Positions 51,848-59,650 of a stretch of DNA of 64,000 bases are shown here, one piece after another. Source of the stretch: VGTK01 sp046327915 (lineage in GTDB: Bacteria; Desulfobacterota; Binatia; UBA12015); assembly GCA_046327915.1 (NCBI GenBank), contig JAXLXO010000003.1, positions 1 through 64,000 of the forward strand. The letters run 5' to 3'. A model generated the notes under the pieces. That model was not told where the DNA came from and ran no database searches. It saw nothing but the letters and a program-made list of their open reading frames with translations. Numbering within the stretch: the stretch's first letter is position 1; each line of letters starts with the position of its first letter. The translations under genes were made by a program, and so were the position numbers.

Positions 51848-53464
51848 TCAGCGGGCAGCGCTCCCCGACGTGTCCTCGCGAGCACGCTCGACACCGAATC
51901 GCGCCATCAGGTGGTCGCCCACGCGCAGTGCGTTCGCGATGATCGTGAGCGCCGGATTCACGGCCGCGGAGGACGGAAAGAACCCGCCGTCGACGACGTA
52001 GAGATTGTCCACCTCGTGGGCGCGACAGTCAGTGTCGAGGACGGACGTCTCGCGGGAGCGGCCGAAGCGCACGGTACCGTTCTGATGCCCCGCGCCCGCC
52101 AGCGGCATGCGGGCCGGGACGAACGCCTCGAACGGGATCCGATGCCGGTGGCGACGCTCGATCGCCGACAGGAGAGACTTCATCCTGGCGGTGAGTCGAC
52201 GGTGCGACTCCTCGTTGTTCGGCGCGTACGCGAGACGAACGGTACCGTCGGGATCGAGCGTGACGCGATTGCCGGCGCGCGGCAGATCCTCGGTCATCAG
52301 CCAGAACGGGACGGCGTGCGCAGCCATCCAGTCGAGCGCCCTGCGCGGCACGACGCGCGGCGCGCCTCGCGCAAGGAAGTGCCCGTCGATGTTGCCGACG
52401 AGCGAGACGTGCCCGAGCGGAAACTCGTCGTCTCGTCCGCCGAAGTAGAAGTCGTTGAGTCCCATCGTCTTGTTGAGCCGCGTGGGATTCGCGTGGCGCG
52501 TGATCGCGAGGAGCATCGAGTTCACGTGGCACATGTAGTTGCGGCCGACCTGGTCGGATCCGTTCGCGAGGCCGCGTGGATGCCGGTCGCTCGCCGAGCG
52601 CAGCAGCAGGGCTGCGGAATGGATGGCGCCCGCGGCCACGACCACCACGTGGCCCCGATGGCGCTCCGTGGCGCCTTCTCGTTCGACCACGACGCCGGTG
52701 ATCTCGCGACCCGAGGGACTCGTCTCCAGCCGGGACACGAAGGCGCCGGTCAGCAGCGTGACGTTGGGGTGGCGCAGCGCCGGGTCCACGCAGATCACCT
52801 GCGTGTCCGCCTTCGCATCCACCCGACACGGGAAGCCGTCGCACGTGCCGCACCGGATGCAGGCGCCGGCGTGCGGATCGGCGTCGTCGATCATGAGCCC
52901 GATCGGGATCGGAAAGGGCCTTGCGCCGACGGCCCGGAGTCCGTCGACGATCTCCTCGATCCGCGGTTCGTGGGCGACGGGGCGATGCGCGTAGGGCGTG
53001 CTCGCGGGCGGCTCCGTCGGATCCGTGCCGCGCTGTCCGTGCACCCGGTAGAGGCGCTCCGCCTCGCCGTAGTAGCGCTCGATCTCCTCGTAGGAGATCG
53101 GCCACGCCGGCGACACGCCGTCACGGTGCCGAACCTCGCCGAAGTCTTCGCGGCGCATGCGCAGCAGCGCCGCGCCGTAGAACTTGGTGTTCCCGCCGAC
53201 GCACGAGAACGTCGCCGGGCGGAAGTCGTTCCCGCCCGCGTCGCGCCAGGACTCGTCTGTGTTGTAGCGACCCGCCGCGACTGCCGCGGAATCCCAGTTC
53301 TGGGGCTCGCGCGGCACGTAGTGACCGCGCTCGAGCAGAAGGATTCGCAGCCCGGTCGAGGCGAGGCGATGCGCGAGCGTCCCGCCGCCCGCGCCGGACC
53401 CGACGATGATGACGTCGTGGTCGATGTCGGAGGACGCCACGCGCGAGGACACCGTCGACGTCAC
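51848..53464 (-). CDS. GMC-family FAD oxidoreductase
   Basis: 538 aa, GTG start. FAD motif VIIVGSGAGGGTLAHRLAST, the GMC block SCVGGNTKFYGAALLRMRRE and the C-terminal catalytic segments GAGHQNGTVRFG (His) and VDGGFFPSSAAVNPALTIIA (Asn). A Cys-rich loop with spacing C-x2-C-x2-C-x4-C (ACIRCGTCDGFPCRVDAKAD) sits near residue 200; it may bind a metal or an iron-sulfur cluster, as suggested for some GMC dehydrogenases. It should oxidise an alcohol and pass electrons to a carrier rather than O2, but this is inference. Its start is 13 bp after the end of the formyltransferase-like gene. Confidence 0.88.
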   Translation of the reverse strand: MTSTVSSRVASSDIDHDVIIVGSGAGGGTLAHRLASTGLRILLLERGHYVPREPQNWDSAAVAAGRYNTDESWRDAGGNDFRPATFSCVGGNTKFYGAALLRMRREDFGEVRHRDGVSPAWPISYEEIERYYGEAERLYRVHGQRGTDPTEPPASTPYAHRPVAHEPRIEEIVDGLRAVGARPFPIPIGLMIDDADPHAGACIRCGTCDGFPCRVDAKADTQVICVDPALRHPNVTLLTGAFVSRLETSPSGREITGVVVEREGATERHRGHVVVVAAGAIHSAALLLRSASDRHPRGLANGSDQVGRNYMCHVNSMLLAITRHANPTRLNKTMGLNDFYFGGRDDEFPLGHVSLVGNIDGHFLARGAPRVVPRRALDWMAAHAVPFWLMTEDLPRAGNRVTLDPDGTVRLAYAPNNEESHRRLTARMKSLLSAIERRHRHRIPFEAFVPARMPLAGAGHQNGTVRFGRSRETSVLDTDCRAHEVDNLYVVDGGFFPSSAAVNPALTIIANALRVGDHLMARFGVERAREDTSGSAAR

Positions 53465-53477
53465 GAGCGGCGTCGCG

Positions 53478-54404
53478 TCAGCCGAGCTTCTCGCCCGCGC
53501 CGAGCTTCTGCTCCGCCGCGAACTCGCCCGACTTCACCTTCGCTCCCGCACCGCGCACGCGACCGATCGCGATCGCTCCCGCGTCGGCGCCGGAGCCCGC
53601 CGCGACGACGAGCCCGCGCTCGTCGATCGCGAGGATGGTTCCCGGCGCGGCACCGCGCACGTCGTCCGCCGCGCGGCGCGCGTCGAACAGACGCAGCATC
53701 TGCCCGCGGCACGTCGTGTGCGCGCCGGGCTGCGGGTCGCAGCCGCGGATCAGGTCGTAGACCTCGCGCACCGGACGCTCCCAGCGCACGCCCGCATGCT
53801 CGTCGGTGTACAGCGGGTCGTACGTCGCGACGCTCTCGTCCTGCACGATGCGCGGCGGGTTGCCGGCGGCGACCAGATCCACCGAGCGCACCACGCCCGC
53901 GACACCCGCCGCGAAGACCTTGTCGAAGTAGAACGATCCCGCGGTGTCGTCGGGACCGATCGCGATCTCCTCCTGCAGGAGGATCGGGCCGGTGTCGATG
54001 CCGGCATCGGTCCAGAACACCGTGTAGCCGCCGCGCGTCTCGCCGCGGACGATCTGCCAGGCGAGCGCGCTGCCGCCGCGGTACTTCGGCAGCAGCGACG
54101 GATGGAAGCACAGCGTGCCCAGGCGCGGCGCCTCGAACACGGCGGGCGGGATGATCTTGGTGACGAACGCGAGCACTCCGAGGTCGGCGTTCAGCGCCCT
54201 GAATTCGGCCGCGACCTCGGGCGTCTTGTAGCTCGCCGGCGTCCGCACCGTGAGGCCGGCCTGCTCGCCCTCGACCGCAAGAGGGTCCTTCTTCCCCTTG
54301 CTCTCCGGGAGCGCATACACCGCGGCGATCTCGTGCCCCGCCGCGAGGAGACCCTTCAAAACGCTCTGCCCGAAGGCTGCCTGACCCACCAGAACGACGC
54401 GCAT
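53478..54404 (-). CDS. formyl-THF hydrolase-like domain protein (FDH N-domain type)
   Basis: 308 aa. The formyltransferase fold is clear: MRVVLVGQAAFGQSVLKGLL, FHPSLLPKYRGGSALAWQIV and VFWTDAGIDTGPILLQEEIA (catalytic Asp). The active-site stretch is FHPSLLP, as in the hydrolase domain of 10-formyl-THF dehydrogenase, not the NxHxSLLP of methionyl-tRNA formyltransferase. Later blocks (QDESVATYDP, YDLIRGCDPQPGA) also match the FDH group. It would release formate from 10-formyl-THF or transfer a formyl group. It is stand-alone, lacking the carrier and ALDH domains of FDH. It lies 13 bp upstream of the GMC gene. Confidence 0.82.
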   Translation of the reverse strand: MRVVLVGQAAFGQSVLKGLLAAGHEIAAVYALPESKGKKDPLAVEGEQAGLTVRTPASYKTPEVAAEFRALNADLGVLAFVTKIIPPAVFEAPRLGTLCFHPSLLPKYRGGSALAWQIVRGETRGGYTVFWTDAGIDTGPILLQEEIAIGPDDTAGSFYFDKVFAAGVAGVVRSVDLVAAGNPPRIVQDESVATYDPLYTDEHAGVRWERPVREVYDLIRGCDPQPGAHTTCRGQMLRLFDARRAADDVRGAAPGTILAIDERGLVVAAGSGADAGAIAIGRVRGAGAKVKSGEFAAEQKLGAGEKLG

Positions 54405-54566
54405 CCCGCCCGGCTAGCACGGCGACGGCGCCCGATTCCATGGTGGCGAGCCCGTCCGGCCCGCGGGGCGACACCCGTTCCGCGCGGCTTCCCTACGTCT
54501 CGCCGGGGATGATAAGGTCGGCGGCCGTACTCGAACCCGCTCCCATTCCGGAGGATGAACGAAATC

Positions 54567-55052
54567 ATGATTTCCATGCGCTCGTGGTCGTGGATCCTGT
54601 GTGGCCTTCTCGTCTCTGGCGCCGTCGGCCTGCAGGCGTGCAGCAAGTCCGAGGAGCCGGCGAAGGCTCCTGCCGCCGCCGCGCCCGCGGCCGGTGTTCC
54701 CGCTGCCGCCCCCGCGGCCCCCGCGGCCGGTCAGCCCGCCGCCGCTCCTGCCGCCGGAGCGAATGCCGGCGCAGCCGCCATGGTGGTCGACGAGCTCTAC
54801 GTCGATGCCGAGGCCGATCCGGACGAGGGTCCGCCGCCGCTCGTCGTCAAGTTCACCTCGACCATCGAGGACGCGACCGGCGCCGTCACCTGCGACTGGG
54901 ACTTCGGCGACGGCACCCCGCACAGCGCCGACATGAACCCCTCGCACACGTATCAGGCCGAGGGCGACTTCGTGGTCACGCTGAAGTGCAAGGACTCGAA
55001 GGGGATCGAGGGCGAGACCGAGATCGACGTCACCGCTTACAAGGACGAGTGA
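54567..55052 (+). CDS. lipoprotein with one PKD domain
   Basis: 161 aa. The signal WILCGLLVSGAVGLQAC has a lipobox (LQAC), and mature Cys is followed by an Ala/Pro-rich linker of about 50 residues. A single PKD domain follows, with the typical CDWDFGDGTPHS and SHTYQAEGDFVVTLKCKDSK. The GGAGG at 54550-54554 lies directly against the first ATG (54555), so the ATG at 54567 is preferred, although the spacing is slightly long. PKD domains bind proteins or carbohydrates on the cell surface. The 3' end overlaps the convergent amidohydrolase gene by 23 bp. Confidence 0.83.
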   Translation: MISMRSWSWILCGLLVSGAVGLQACSKSEEPAKAPAAAAPAAGVPAAAPAAPAAGQPAAAPAAGANAGAAAMVVDELYVDAEADPDEGPPPLVVKFTSTIEDATGAVTCDWDFGDGTPHSADMNPSHTYQAEGDFVVTLKCKDSKGIEGETEIDVTAYKDE

Positions 55053-55749
55053 GCGTCGCGAGCGCACGCGCGACGTCGCGTCCGAGCCGGACGATGCCCG
55101 CCTGCGACCGCAGGAGCGCATTGTTGATCTCCAGCTCGACGTACGCGACGTCGTGCGCCTCGCCGTGCCGCCGGGCGCTGTAGATCAGCCCGGCGAGCCC
55201 CGAATACGGCTCGTTGTAGCGCACGCGCAGACCGAGCCGTGACAGCGCGCGCCCGAGCCGGTGCGCGAGCTCGGGATAGGCGTCGTACAAGACGCCGATG
55301 TCGAACGGACGCTCGACACCGTTCATCACCGGCGTAAAGCTGTGCAGCGCGAGCAGCTGCACTGCCGCGTCGGGATGAGCGCGCTTCGCACGCGCGACCA
55401 TGCGGTCCACCGCGGTGTGATACGGCGTGTGCGCGAGCGCGATGCGGCGCGCGCGCTCGGCGCGCGACACGCGCGCGTTGCCGGGGATGCGCACGCCGTC
55501 GCTGGTGTGGACGATCAGCGTGTCGTCGTGCAGCTCGCGGTTGCAGTCGATCAGCAGGCGCGACCAGCGCGACGCGACGGCCGGCACGCCGAGCCGCCGC
55601 GCGATCTCGCGCTGCACGCCGCGCGCACCGATGTCCCAGCCGATGTGATCGTAGCGCTCGTGCCGCGACACGCCGAGCCCGCGGTACGCGCGCGGAAGCG
55701 CGGCGCTCGCATGCTCGCAGCTCAGAACCCACTCGCAACGAGGGGCCAC
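55030..55749 (-). CDS. N-formylglutamate amidohydrolase-like protein
   Basis: 239 aa from GTG 55749. Family blocks: CEWVLSCEHASAALP (metal Glu-His), YDHIGWDIGARGVQREIARR (Asp), SRLLIDCNRELHDD, LLALHSFTPVMNG (His) and VELEINNALL. The family hydrolyses N-formylglutamate or related N-acyl amino acids in histidine-type catabolism; many members have broader or unknown roles. The start codon lies inside a strong hairpin (55739-55760), which makes the choice uncertain; no better start exists closer to the conserved region. Confidence 0.82.
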   Translation of the reverse strand: MAPRCEWVLSCEHASAALPRAYRGLGVSRHERYDHIGWDIGARGVQREIARRLGVPAVASRWSRLLIDCNRELHDDTLIVHTSDGVRIPGNARVSRAERARRIALAHTPYHTAVDRMVARAKRAHPDAAVQLLALHSFTPVMNGVERPFDIGVLYDAYPELAHRLGRALSRLGLRVRYNEPYSGLAGLIYSARRHGEAHDVAYVELEINNALLRSQAGIVRLGRDVARALATLTRPCKR

Positions 55750-55785
55750 GAGGCCCCTCGCCCCACGCGGCGAGGCCGCGCGGGG
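55739..55785. repeat. two adjacent strong hairpins
   Basis: 55739-55760 has arms CGAGGGGCC / GGCCCCTCG with a 4-base loop. 55761-55785 has arms CCCCACGCGGC / GCCGCGCGGGG with one mismatch and a 3-base loop. They cover the start of the amidohydrolase gene and lie between it and the dienelactone hydrolase gene on the same strand. There is no T-run, so an intrinsic terminator is not certain; attenuation or mRNA processing is possible. Confidence 0.55.
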
Positions 55786-55844
55786 CTCCACTCCCCGCGC
55801 TCCCTTCGGTCGGCTGCGCGCTGGGCGCGCGGGTTTCCGCTCCT

Positions 55845-56591
55845 TCACCCGCGCAGCTTCGTGTCGAACAGCTTCAGCAGGCGCTTCCACGAGTCCTGCG
55901 CCGCGGCCTCGTGGTACGACGGGCGCTCCTCGCAGAAGAAGCCGTGGTCGGCGCCGGGGTAGATGATCACCTCGGCATCCTTGCCCAGCTGCGCGAGCCG
56001 GTCCTTCACCAGCGCGCACTCCTCGGGCGGGATGAAGCCGTCCTTGTCGCCGTAGAACACGACCATCGAGCCGGTGATGCCGTTTGCCTCCTCGATCGGC
56101 GGGTGCGGACGGCTCGGGCTCGGCGGCAGCATGGAGCGTCCGATGCCGCCGCCGTAGAACGGCGCCGCGGCCTTGATCGGCAGCCGGCACGACGACAGGA
56201 ACGTCAGGAAGCCGCCCATGCAGAAGCCGGTCATGCCGATGCGGCCGCGGTCGGTTTCCTTCTGCGCCTCGAGCAGGTCCATCGCGGCCTTCACGTCGGC
56301 GACGATCGCGTCGTACGTGGGCAGCGCCATCATGAGCTCGATCGCCCTGGGCAGCTGGTCGTAGCCGACCACGCGCTCGCCCTGCGCGCGATAGTAGAAG
56401 TCCGGCGCCGCGACGACGTAGCCCTCGCGCGCGATGCGCTCGGCGACCGACTTGATGTGGCCGTTCAGGCCGAAGGCCTCCATCGCGACGATCACGCCGG
56501 CGAACGGGCCCTCTCCCTCGGGAACCGCGAGGTGGACCGGCATGGTCCCGTCCGCGGTCTTCACGTCCACCATCCTGCCCTGCACGTTCAC
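55845..56591 (-). CDS. dienelactone hydrolase family protein
   Basis: 248 aa. Catalytic triad residues of the family are seen: Cys in the nucleophile elbow GMTGFCMGGFLTFLSSC, Asp in FYGDKDGFIPP and His in YPGADHGFFCEER. GVIVAMEAFGLNGHIKSVAE and APDFYYRAQGERV are also typical. It hydrolyses lactones or related esters. Start options are three in-frame GTGs; 56591 has GAGGGG at 6 bp and is preferred. It is divergent from the IclR regulator, which may control it. Confidence 0.88.
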   Translation of the reverse strand: MNVQGRMVDVKTADGTMPVHLAVPEGEGPFAGVIVAMEAFGLNGHIKSVAERIAREGYVVAAPDFYYRAQGERVVGYDQLPRAIELMMALPTYDAIVADVKAAMDLLEAQKETDRGRIGMTGFCMGGFLTFLSSCRLPIKAAAPFYGGGIGRSMLPPSPSRPHPPIEEANGITGSMVVFYGDKDGFIPPEECALVKDRLAQLGKDAEVIIYPGADHGFFCEERPSYHEAAAQDSWKRLLKLFDTKLRG

Positions 56592-56681
56592 CGGCACCCC
56601 CCTCGCGGACCGTTCAGGACCGGCCCCGCGACCCGTTTCGCCCGCCGGGATTCGGCTTTCCGAGCCCCCGCGGCGGTCTGT

Positions 56682-56710
56682 TTGACATGAACGACGGCCG
56701 CGCCTAGTCG
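56682..56710 (+). promoter_or_regulatory. candidate promoter of the IclR gene
   Basis: TTGACA (56682-56687), a 17-bp spacer and TAGTCG (56705-56710), about 65 bp before the IclR ATG. The -35 is consensus, the -10 weak. A short A4/T4 palindromic stretch (56712-56723, AAAACGCCTTTT) follows and could be part of an operator. Confidence 0.4.
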
Positions 56711-56774
56711 TAAAACGCCTTTTGCAACCGGACTCCGCCGTTCCCGGCGGCCCGCGGCCGGACGATCTTCTACC

Positions 56775-57554
56775 ATGGTGCGTCGAGAGAAGACCAACTA
56801 CGTCATCCAATCGGTCGCGCACGCGCTCGACGTGCTCGAGCAGTTCGCCGGCGAGACCGAGGAGCTCGGCGTCACCGACCTCTCGAAGCGCCTCAAGCTG
56901 CACAAGAACAACGTCTTCCGTCTGCTCGCGACCCTCGAATCGCGCGGCTACATCGAGCAGAACAAGTCGACCGAGAACTACCGACTCGGGATCCGCTGCC
57001 TGCAGCTCGGGCAGACCTTCGTGCAGCAGATGGGACTGCTCCGCCAGGCGCGTCCGATCATGGACGAGGTGGTGCGGTCCTGTCAGGAGACGGTCTACCT
57101 GAGCCTGCTCCGCCGCGGCGGCGTCGTGCCGCTGCAGGCGGTCGAGGCCGACCGCCCGGTGCGCATCGTGTCACTCCTGGGCCAGGCGCTGCCGCTGCAC
57201 TGCACGGCCGCCGGCAAGGCGCACCTCGCGTTCGAGTCCGAGGAGGAGATCAAGAGCTCGCTCCCCGAGGTGCTCGAGCGCCACTCGGAGAAGACCATCG
57301 TCCGCCTCGCCGACCTGATCGCCGACCTGCGCGGCGTCGCCGAGCGTGGCTACGCGATCGAGTCCGGCGAGTACCTGCCCGACGTGATGGCGATCGCGGT
57401 GCCGATCCGCGACTACACGCGCACCGTCGTCGGCAGCCTGTCGATCACCGCTCCGGAGTACCGTCTGTCGCCGGAGCGCATCGAGCGCGAGATCGCGCCG
57501 CTCGTGCTGCGCGCGGGCAAGGACCTCTCCACGCGCCTCGGTTACGATGCGTAG
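56775..57554 (+). CDS. IclR-family transcriptional regulator
   Basis: 259 aa. The N-terminal winged HTH reads YVIQSVAHALDVLEQFAGET and TDLSKRLKLHKNNVFRLLAT, LESRGYIEQ. The effector domain has LLGQALPLHCTAAGKAHLAF, AERGYAIESGEYLPDVMAIA and IRDYTRTVVGSLSIT. IclR regulators respond to small aromatic or organic acids. Divergent to the dienelactone hydrolase gene and 145 bp upstream of etfB on the same strand, so it may regulate either. Confidence 0.92.
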   Translation: MVRREKTNYVIQSVAHALDVLEQFAGETEELGVTDLSKRLKLHKNNVFRLLATLESRGYIEQNKSTENYRLGIRCLQLGQTFVQQMGLLRQARPIMDEVVRSCQETVYLSLLRRGGVVPLQAVEADRPVRIVSLLGQALPLHCTAAGKAHLAFESEEEIKSSLPEVLERHSEKTIVRLADLIADLRGVAERGYAIESGEYLPDVMAIAVPIRDYTRTVVGSLSITAPEYRLSPERIEREIAPLVLRAGKDLSTRLGYDA

Positions 57555-57583
57555 GACGACCTCCGCTGCTGCGCGCTGAAGCG

Positions 57584-57617
57584 TCGCATTAGCGCAGCTT
57601 CGTTGACTCGCATTAGC
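57584..57617. repeat. direct repeat TCGCATTAGC upstream of etfB
   Basis: The 10-mer TCGCATTAGC occurs at 57584-57593 and 57608-57617, 24 bp apart start to start. The second copy overlaps the end of the proposed -35 box. This looks like a paired regulator-binding site for the etf operon. Confidence 0.4.
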
Positions 57618-57630
57618 ACCGTGTTATCCA
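57603..57630 (+). promoter_or_regulatory. candidate promoter of etfB-etfA-etfD
   Basis: TTGACT (57603-57608), 16-bp spacer, TATCCA (57625-57630), about 70 bp upstream of the etfB start. It is the best -35/-10 pair between the IclR stop and etfB. Confidence 0.45.
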
Positions 57631-57699
57631 CGGGGGGTCGATCGCGGCCCGGTTTCCCGGCGCCCGCGGCACGTTTCCCCTAGCGAAGGAGCATCCGGC

Positions 57700-58455
57700 G
57701 TGAAGATCCTGGTACCGATCAAGCGGGTCCCGGACCCGCAGACCAACATCAGCGTCAAGGGTGACGGTACGGGAATCGTCACGGACAACGTGAAGTTCGT
57801 GATCAACCCGTTCTGCGAGATCGCGCTCGAGGAAGCTCTGCGCATCAAGGAGCAGCAGGGCGGCGCGGAAGTCGTGCTGGTGTCGATCGGCCAGAAGGTC
57901 GCCCAGGAGCAGCTGCGCACCGGCCTCGCGATGGGCGCCGACCGCGCGATCCTGGTCCTGTCCGACGACGAGCTCGACGCCGCCACCACCGCGGCACTGC
58001 TCGCGAAGCTCGTCGACCAGGAGAAGCCCGAGCTGGTGCTCGCCGGCAAGCAGGCGATCGACGACGACGCCAACCAGACCGGCCAGATCCTCGCCTCGAT
58101 GCTCGACTGGCCGCAGGCCACGTTCGCGTCCAAGGTCGAGTTCTCGGGCGACAAGAAGGACGTCACGGTCACGCGCGAGGTCGACGGCGGCCTCGAGACC
58201 GTCGCATTCACGCTGCCCGGCGTCATCACGACCGACCTTCGCCTCAACGAGCCGCGCTACGCCTCGCTCCCGGGCATCATGAAGGCCCGCAAGAAGGAGC
58301 TGAAGGAGATCCCGCTCGCGGAGCTCGGCGTCGATGCGAAGCCGCGCGTCAAGACGCACAAGGTGTCGCCGCCGCCGAAGCGCGCCGCCGGACGCAAGGT
58401 CGAGACGGTGCAGGAGCTGGTCAACCTCCTCCACACCGAAGCGAAGCTCATCTGA
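57700..58455 (+). CDS. etfB: electron transfer flavoprotein beta subunit
   Basis: 251 aa, GTG start with AAGGAG 8 bp upstream. Family landmarks: MKILVPIKRVPDPQTNISVK, NPFCEIALEEALRIKEQ, GADRAILV, AGKQAIDDDANQTGQILAS and NEPRYASLPGIMKARKKELK. It forms the AMP/FAD-containing heterodimer with EtfA and collects electrons from acyl-CoA dehydrogenases; at least three such dehydrogenases are encoded in this window. It belongs to the ordinary non-bifurcating type by its neighbours. Confidence 0.96.
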   Translation: MKILVPIKRVPDPQTNISVKGDGTGIVTDNVKFVINPFCEIALEEALRIKEQQGGAEVVLVSIGQKVAQEQLRTGLAMGADRAILVLSDDELDAATTAALLAKLVDQEKPELVLAGKQAIDDDANQTGQILASMLDWPQATFASKVEFSGDKKDVTVTREVDGGLETVAFTLPGVITTDLRLNEPRYASLPGIMKARKKELKEIPLAELGVDAKPRVKTHKVSPPPKRAAGRKVETVQELVNLLHTEAKLI

Positions 58456-58488
58456 CGCCACGCGCGACGCACGCAAGGAGCAACTTCC

Positions 58489-59460
58489 ATGGCTAAGGTT
58501 CTGGTCTACATCGAGCACGCGCACGGCAAGCTTCTCAAGAGCTCGCTGGTCGCGGTTCACGCGGGTCTCGAGGCGGCGAAGAAGGACGGCGGCGAGGTCG
58601 CCGCTCTCGTTCTCGGCGCCGGCGTCGACGCGGTCGCGTCGGAGGTCGCCGGGCACGGCGTCAAGCAGGTGTACGTCGTCGACGACGCGCGCCTGAAGGA
58701 CTACGTCGCCGACATCTATGCGAAGGCCGTCGCCCACGTCGCGAAGGACAAGGGCGCGACCACGGTCGTCGCGGCCGCGACCGCGCAGGGCAAGGACTTC
58801 TTCCCGCGCGCGGCGCAGCTGCTCGACGCCGGCCTGGCGAGCGACATCACGTCGTTCAACGAGGACGGCACCATCACGCGTCCGACCTACGCCGGCAACG
58901 TGCTCGCGACGGTCACCATCGAGACGCCGGTCAAGGTGGTCACGGTGCGCACCACGGCATACGAGCCGCAGCCGAAGGCCGGTGCGGCGGCCGGTATCGA
59001 GAAGGTCGCGCTGCCCGCGGACGTGACCAGCAAGATGCGCTTCGTCTCGTTCGCCGAGACCAAGAGCGACCGCCCTGCCCTCGGCGATGCGAGCATCGTC
59101 GTGTCGGGCGGCCGCGGCCTCAAGTCGGGCGAGAACTTCACGACGTACCTCGAGCCTCTGGTCGACACGCTCGGCGCTGCCATGGGCGCGTCGCGCGCCG
59201 CCGTCGACGCGGGCTTCGTGCCGAACGACCTCCAGGTCGGCCAGACCGGCAAGGTCGTGGCGCCGCAGCTCTACGTCGCGGTCGGCATCTCGGGCGCGAT
59301 CCAGCACCTCGCCGGCATGAAGGACTCGAAGGTCATCGTCGCCATCAACAAGGACGCCGACGCGCCGATCTTCAGCGTCGCGGACTACGGCCTCGTCGCC
59401 GATCTCTTCAAGGCCGTGCCGGAGATGACGGACGAGGTGAAGAAGCTCAAGGCGAGCTGA
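58489..59460 (+). CDS. etfA: electron transfer flavoprotein alpha subunit
   Basis: 323 aa. The C-terminal FAD-binding domain is textbook: VVSGGRGLKSGENFTTYLEP, GASRAAVDAGFVPNDLQVGQ, TGKVVAPQLYVAVGISGAIQ, HLAGMKDSKVIVAINKDADA and PIFSVADYGLVADLF. It is 33 bp downstream of etfB and holds the redox FAD. A GC hairpin follows the stop. Confidence 0.97.
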   Translation: MAKVLVYIEHAHGKLLKSSLVAVHAGLEAAKKDGGEVAALVLGAGVDAVASEVAGHGVKQVYVVDDARLKDYVADIYAKAVAHVAKDKGATTVVAAATAQGKDFFPRAAQLLDAGLASDITSFNEDGTITRPTYAGNVLATVTIETPVKVVTVRTTAYEPQPKAGAAAGIEKVALPADVTSKMRFVSFAETKSDRPALGDASIVVSGGRGLKSGENFTTYLEPLVDTLGAAMGASRAAVDAGFVPNDLQVGQTGKVVAPQLYVAVGISGAIQHLAGMKDSKVIVAINKDADAPIFSVADYGLVADLFKAVPEMTDEVKKLKAS

Positions 59461-59492
59461 CCGGCTCGTCTGCGCGTGGTCGAGACACGACG

Positions 59493-59514
59493 GGCCGCCC
59501 TTCGCGGGGCGGCC
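59493..59514. terminator. GC hairpin after etfA
   Basis: Arms GGCCGCCC (59493-59500) and GGGCGGCC (59507-59514) with a 6-base loop, 33 bp after the etfA stop. No T-run follows, so it may stabilise the etfBA message or weaken read-through into etfD rather than end transcription. Confidence 0.4.
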
Positions 59515-59528
59515 TGCGCGTGACCGAC

Positions 59529-59609
59529 GGGAGCAAAGGGCTCCGTCGCTGTGAGAGCGGGCTGCATGATGGCGGGAGCACGGAGCTCCATCGCCGCGAG
59601 AGCGGGCTG
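59529..59609. repeat. two tandem copies of a 36-bp imperfect repeat, period 45 bp
   Basis: Copies at 59529-59564 and 59574-59609 both begin GGGAGCA and end GAGAGCGGGCTG, with about six differences. Each starts with a small inverted repeat (GGAGC...GCTCC). They fill the etfA-etfD gap. A frame read through them on the minus strand is low-complexity and not a gene. Confidence 0.55.
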
Positions 59610-59650
59610 ATTGACGGGGGTCCGACGCCCTCGTCGGGGATGACGCGGAC

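Noticed and set aside
53478..54404. Methionyl-tRNA formyltransferase
   Set aside because: The NxHxSLLP motif is replaced by FHPSLLP and later blocks match the FDH hydrolase domain.
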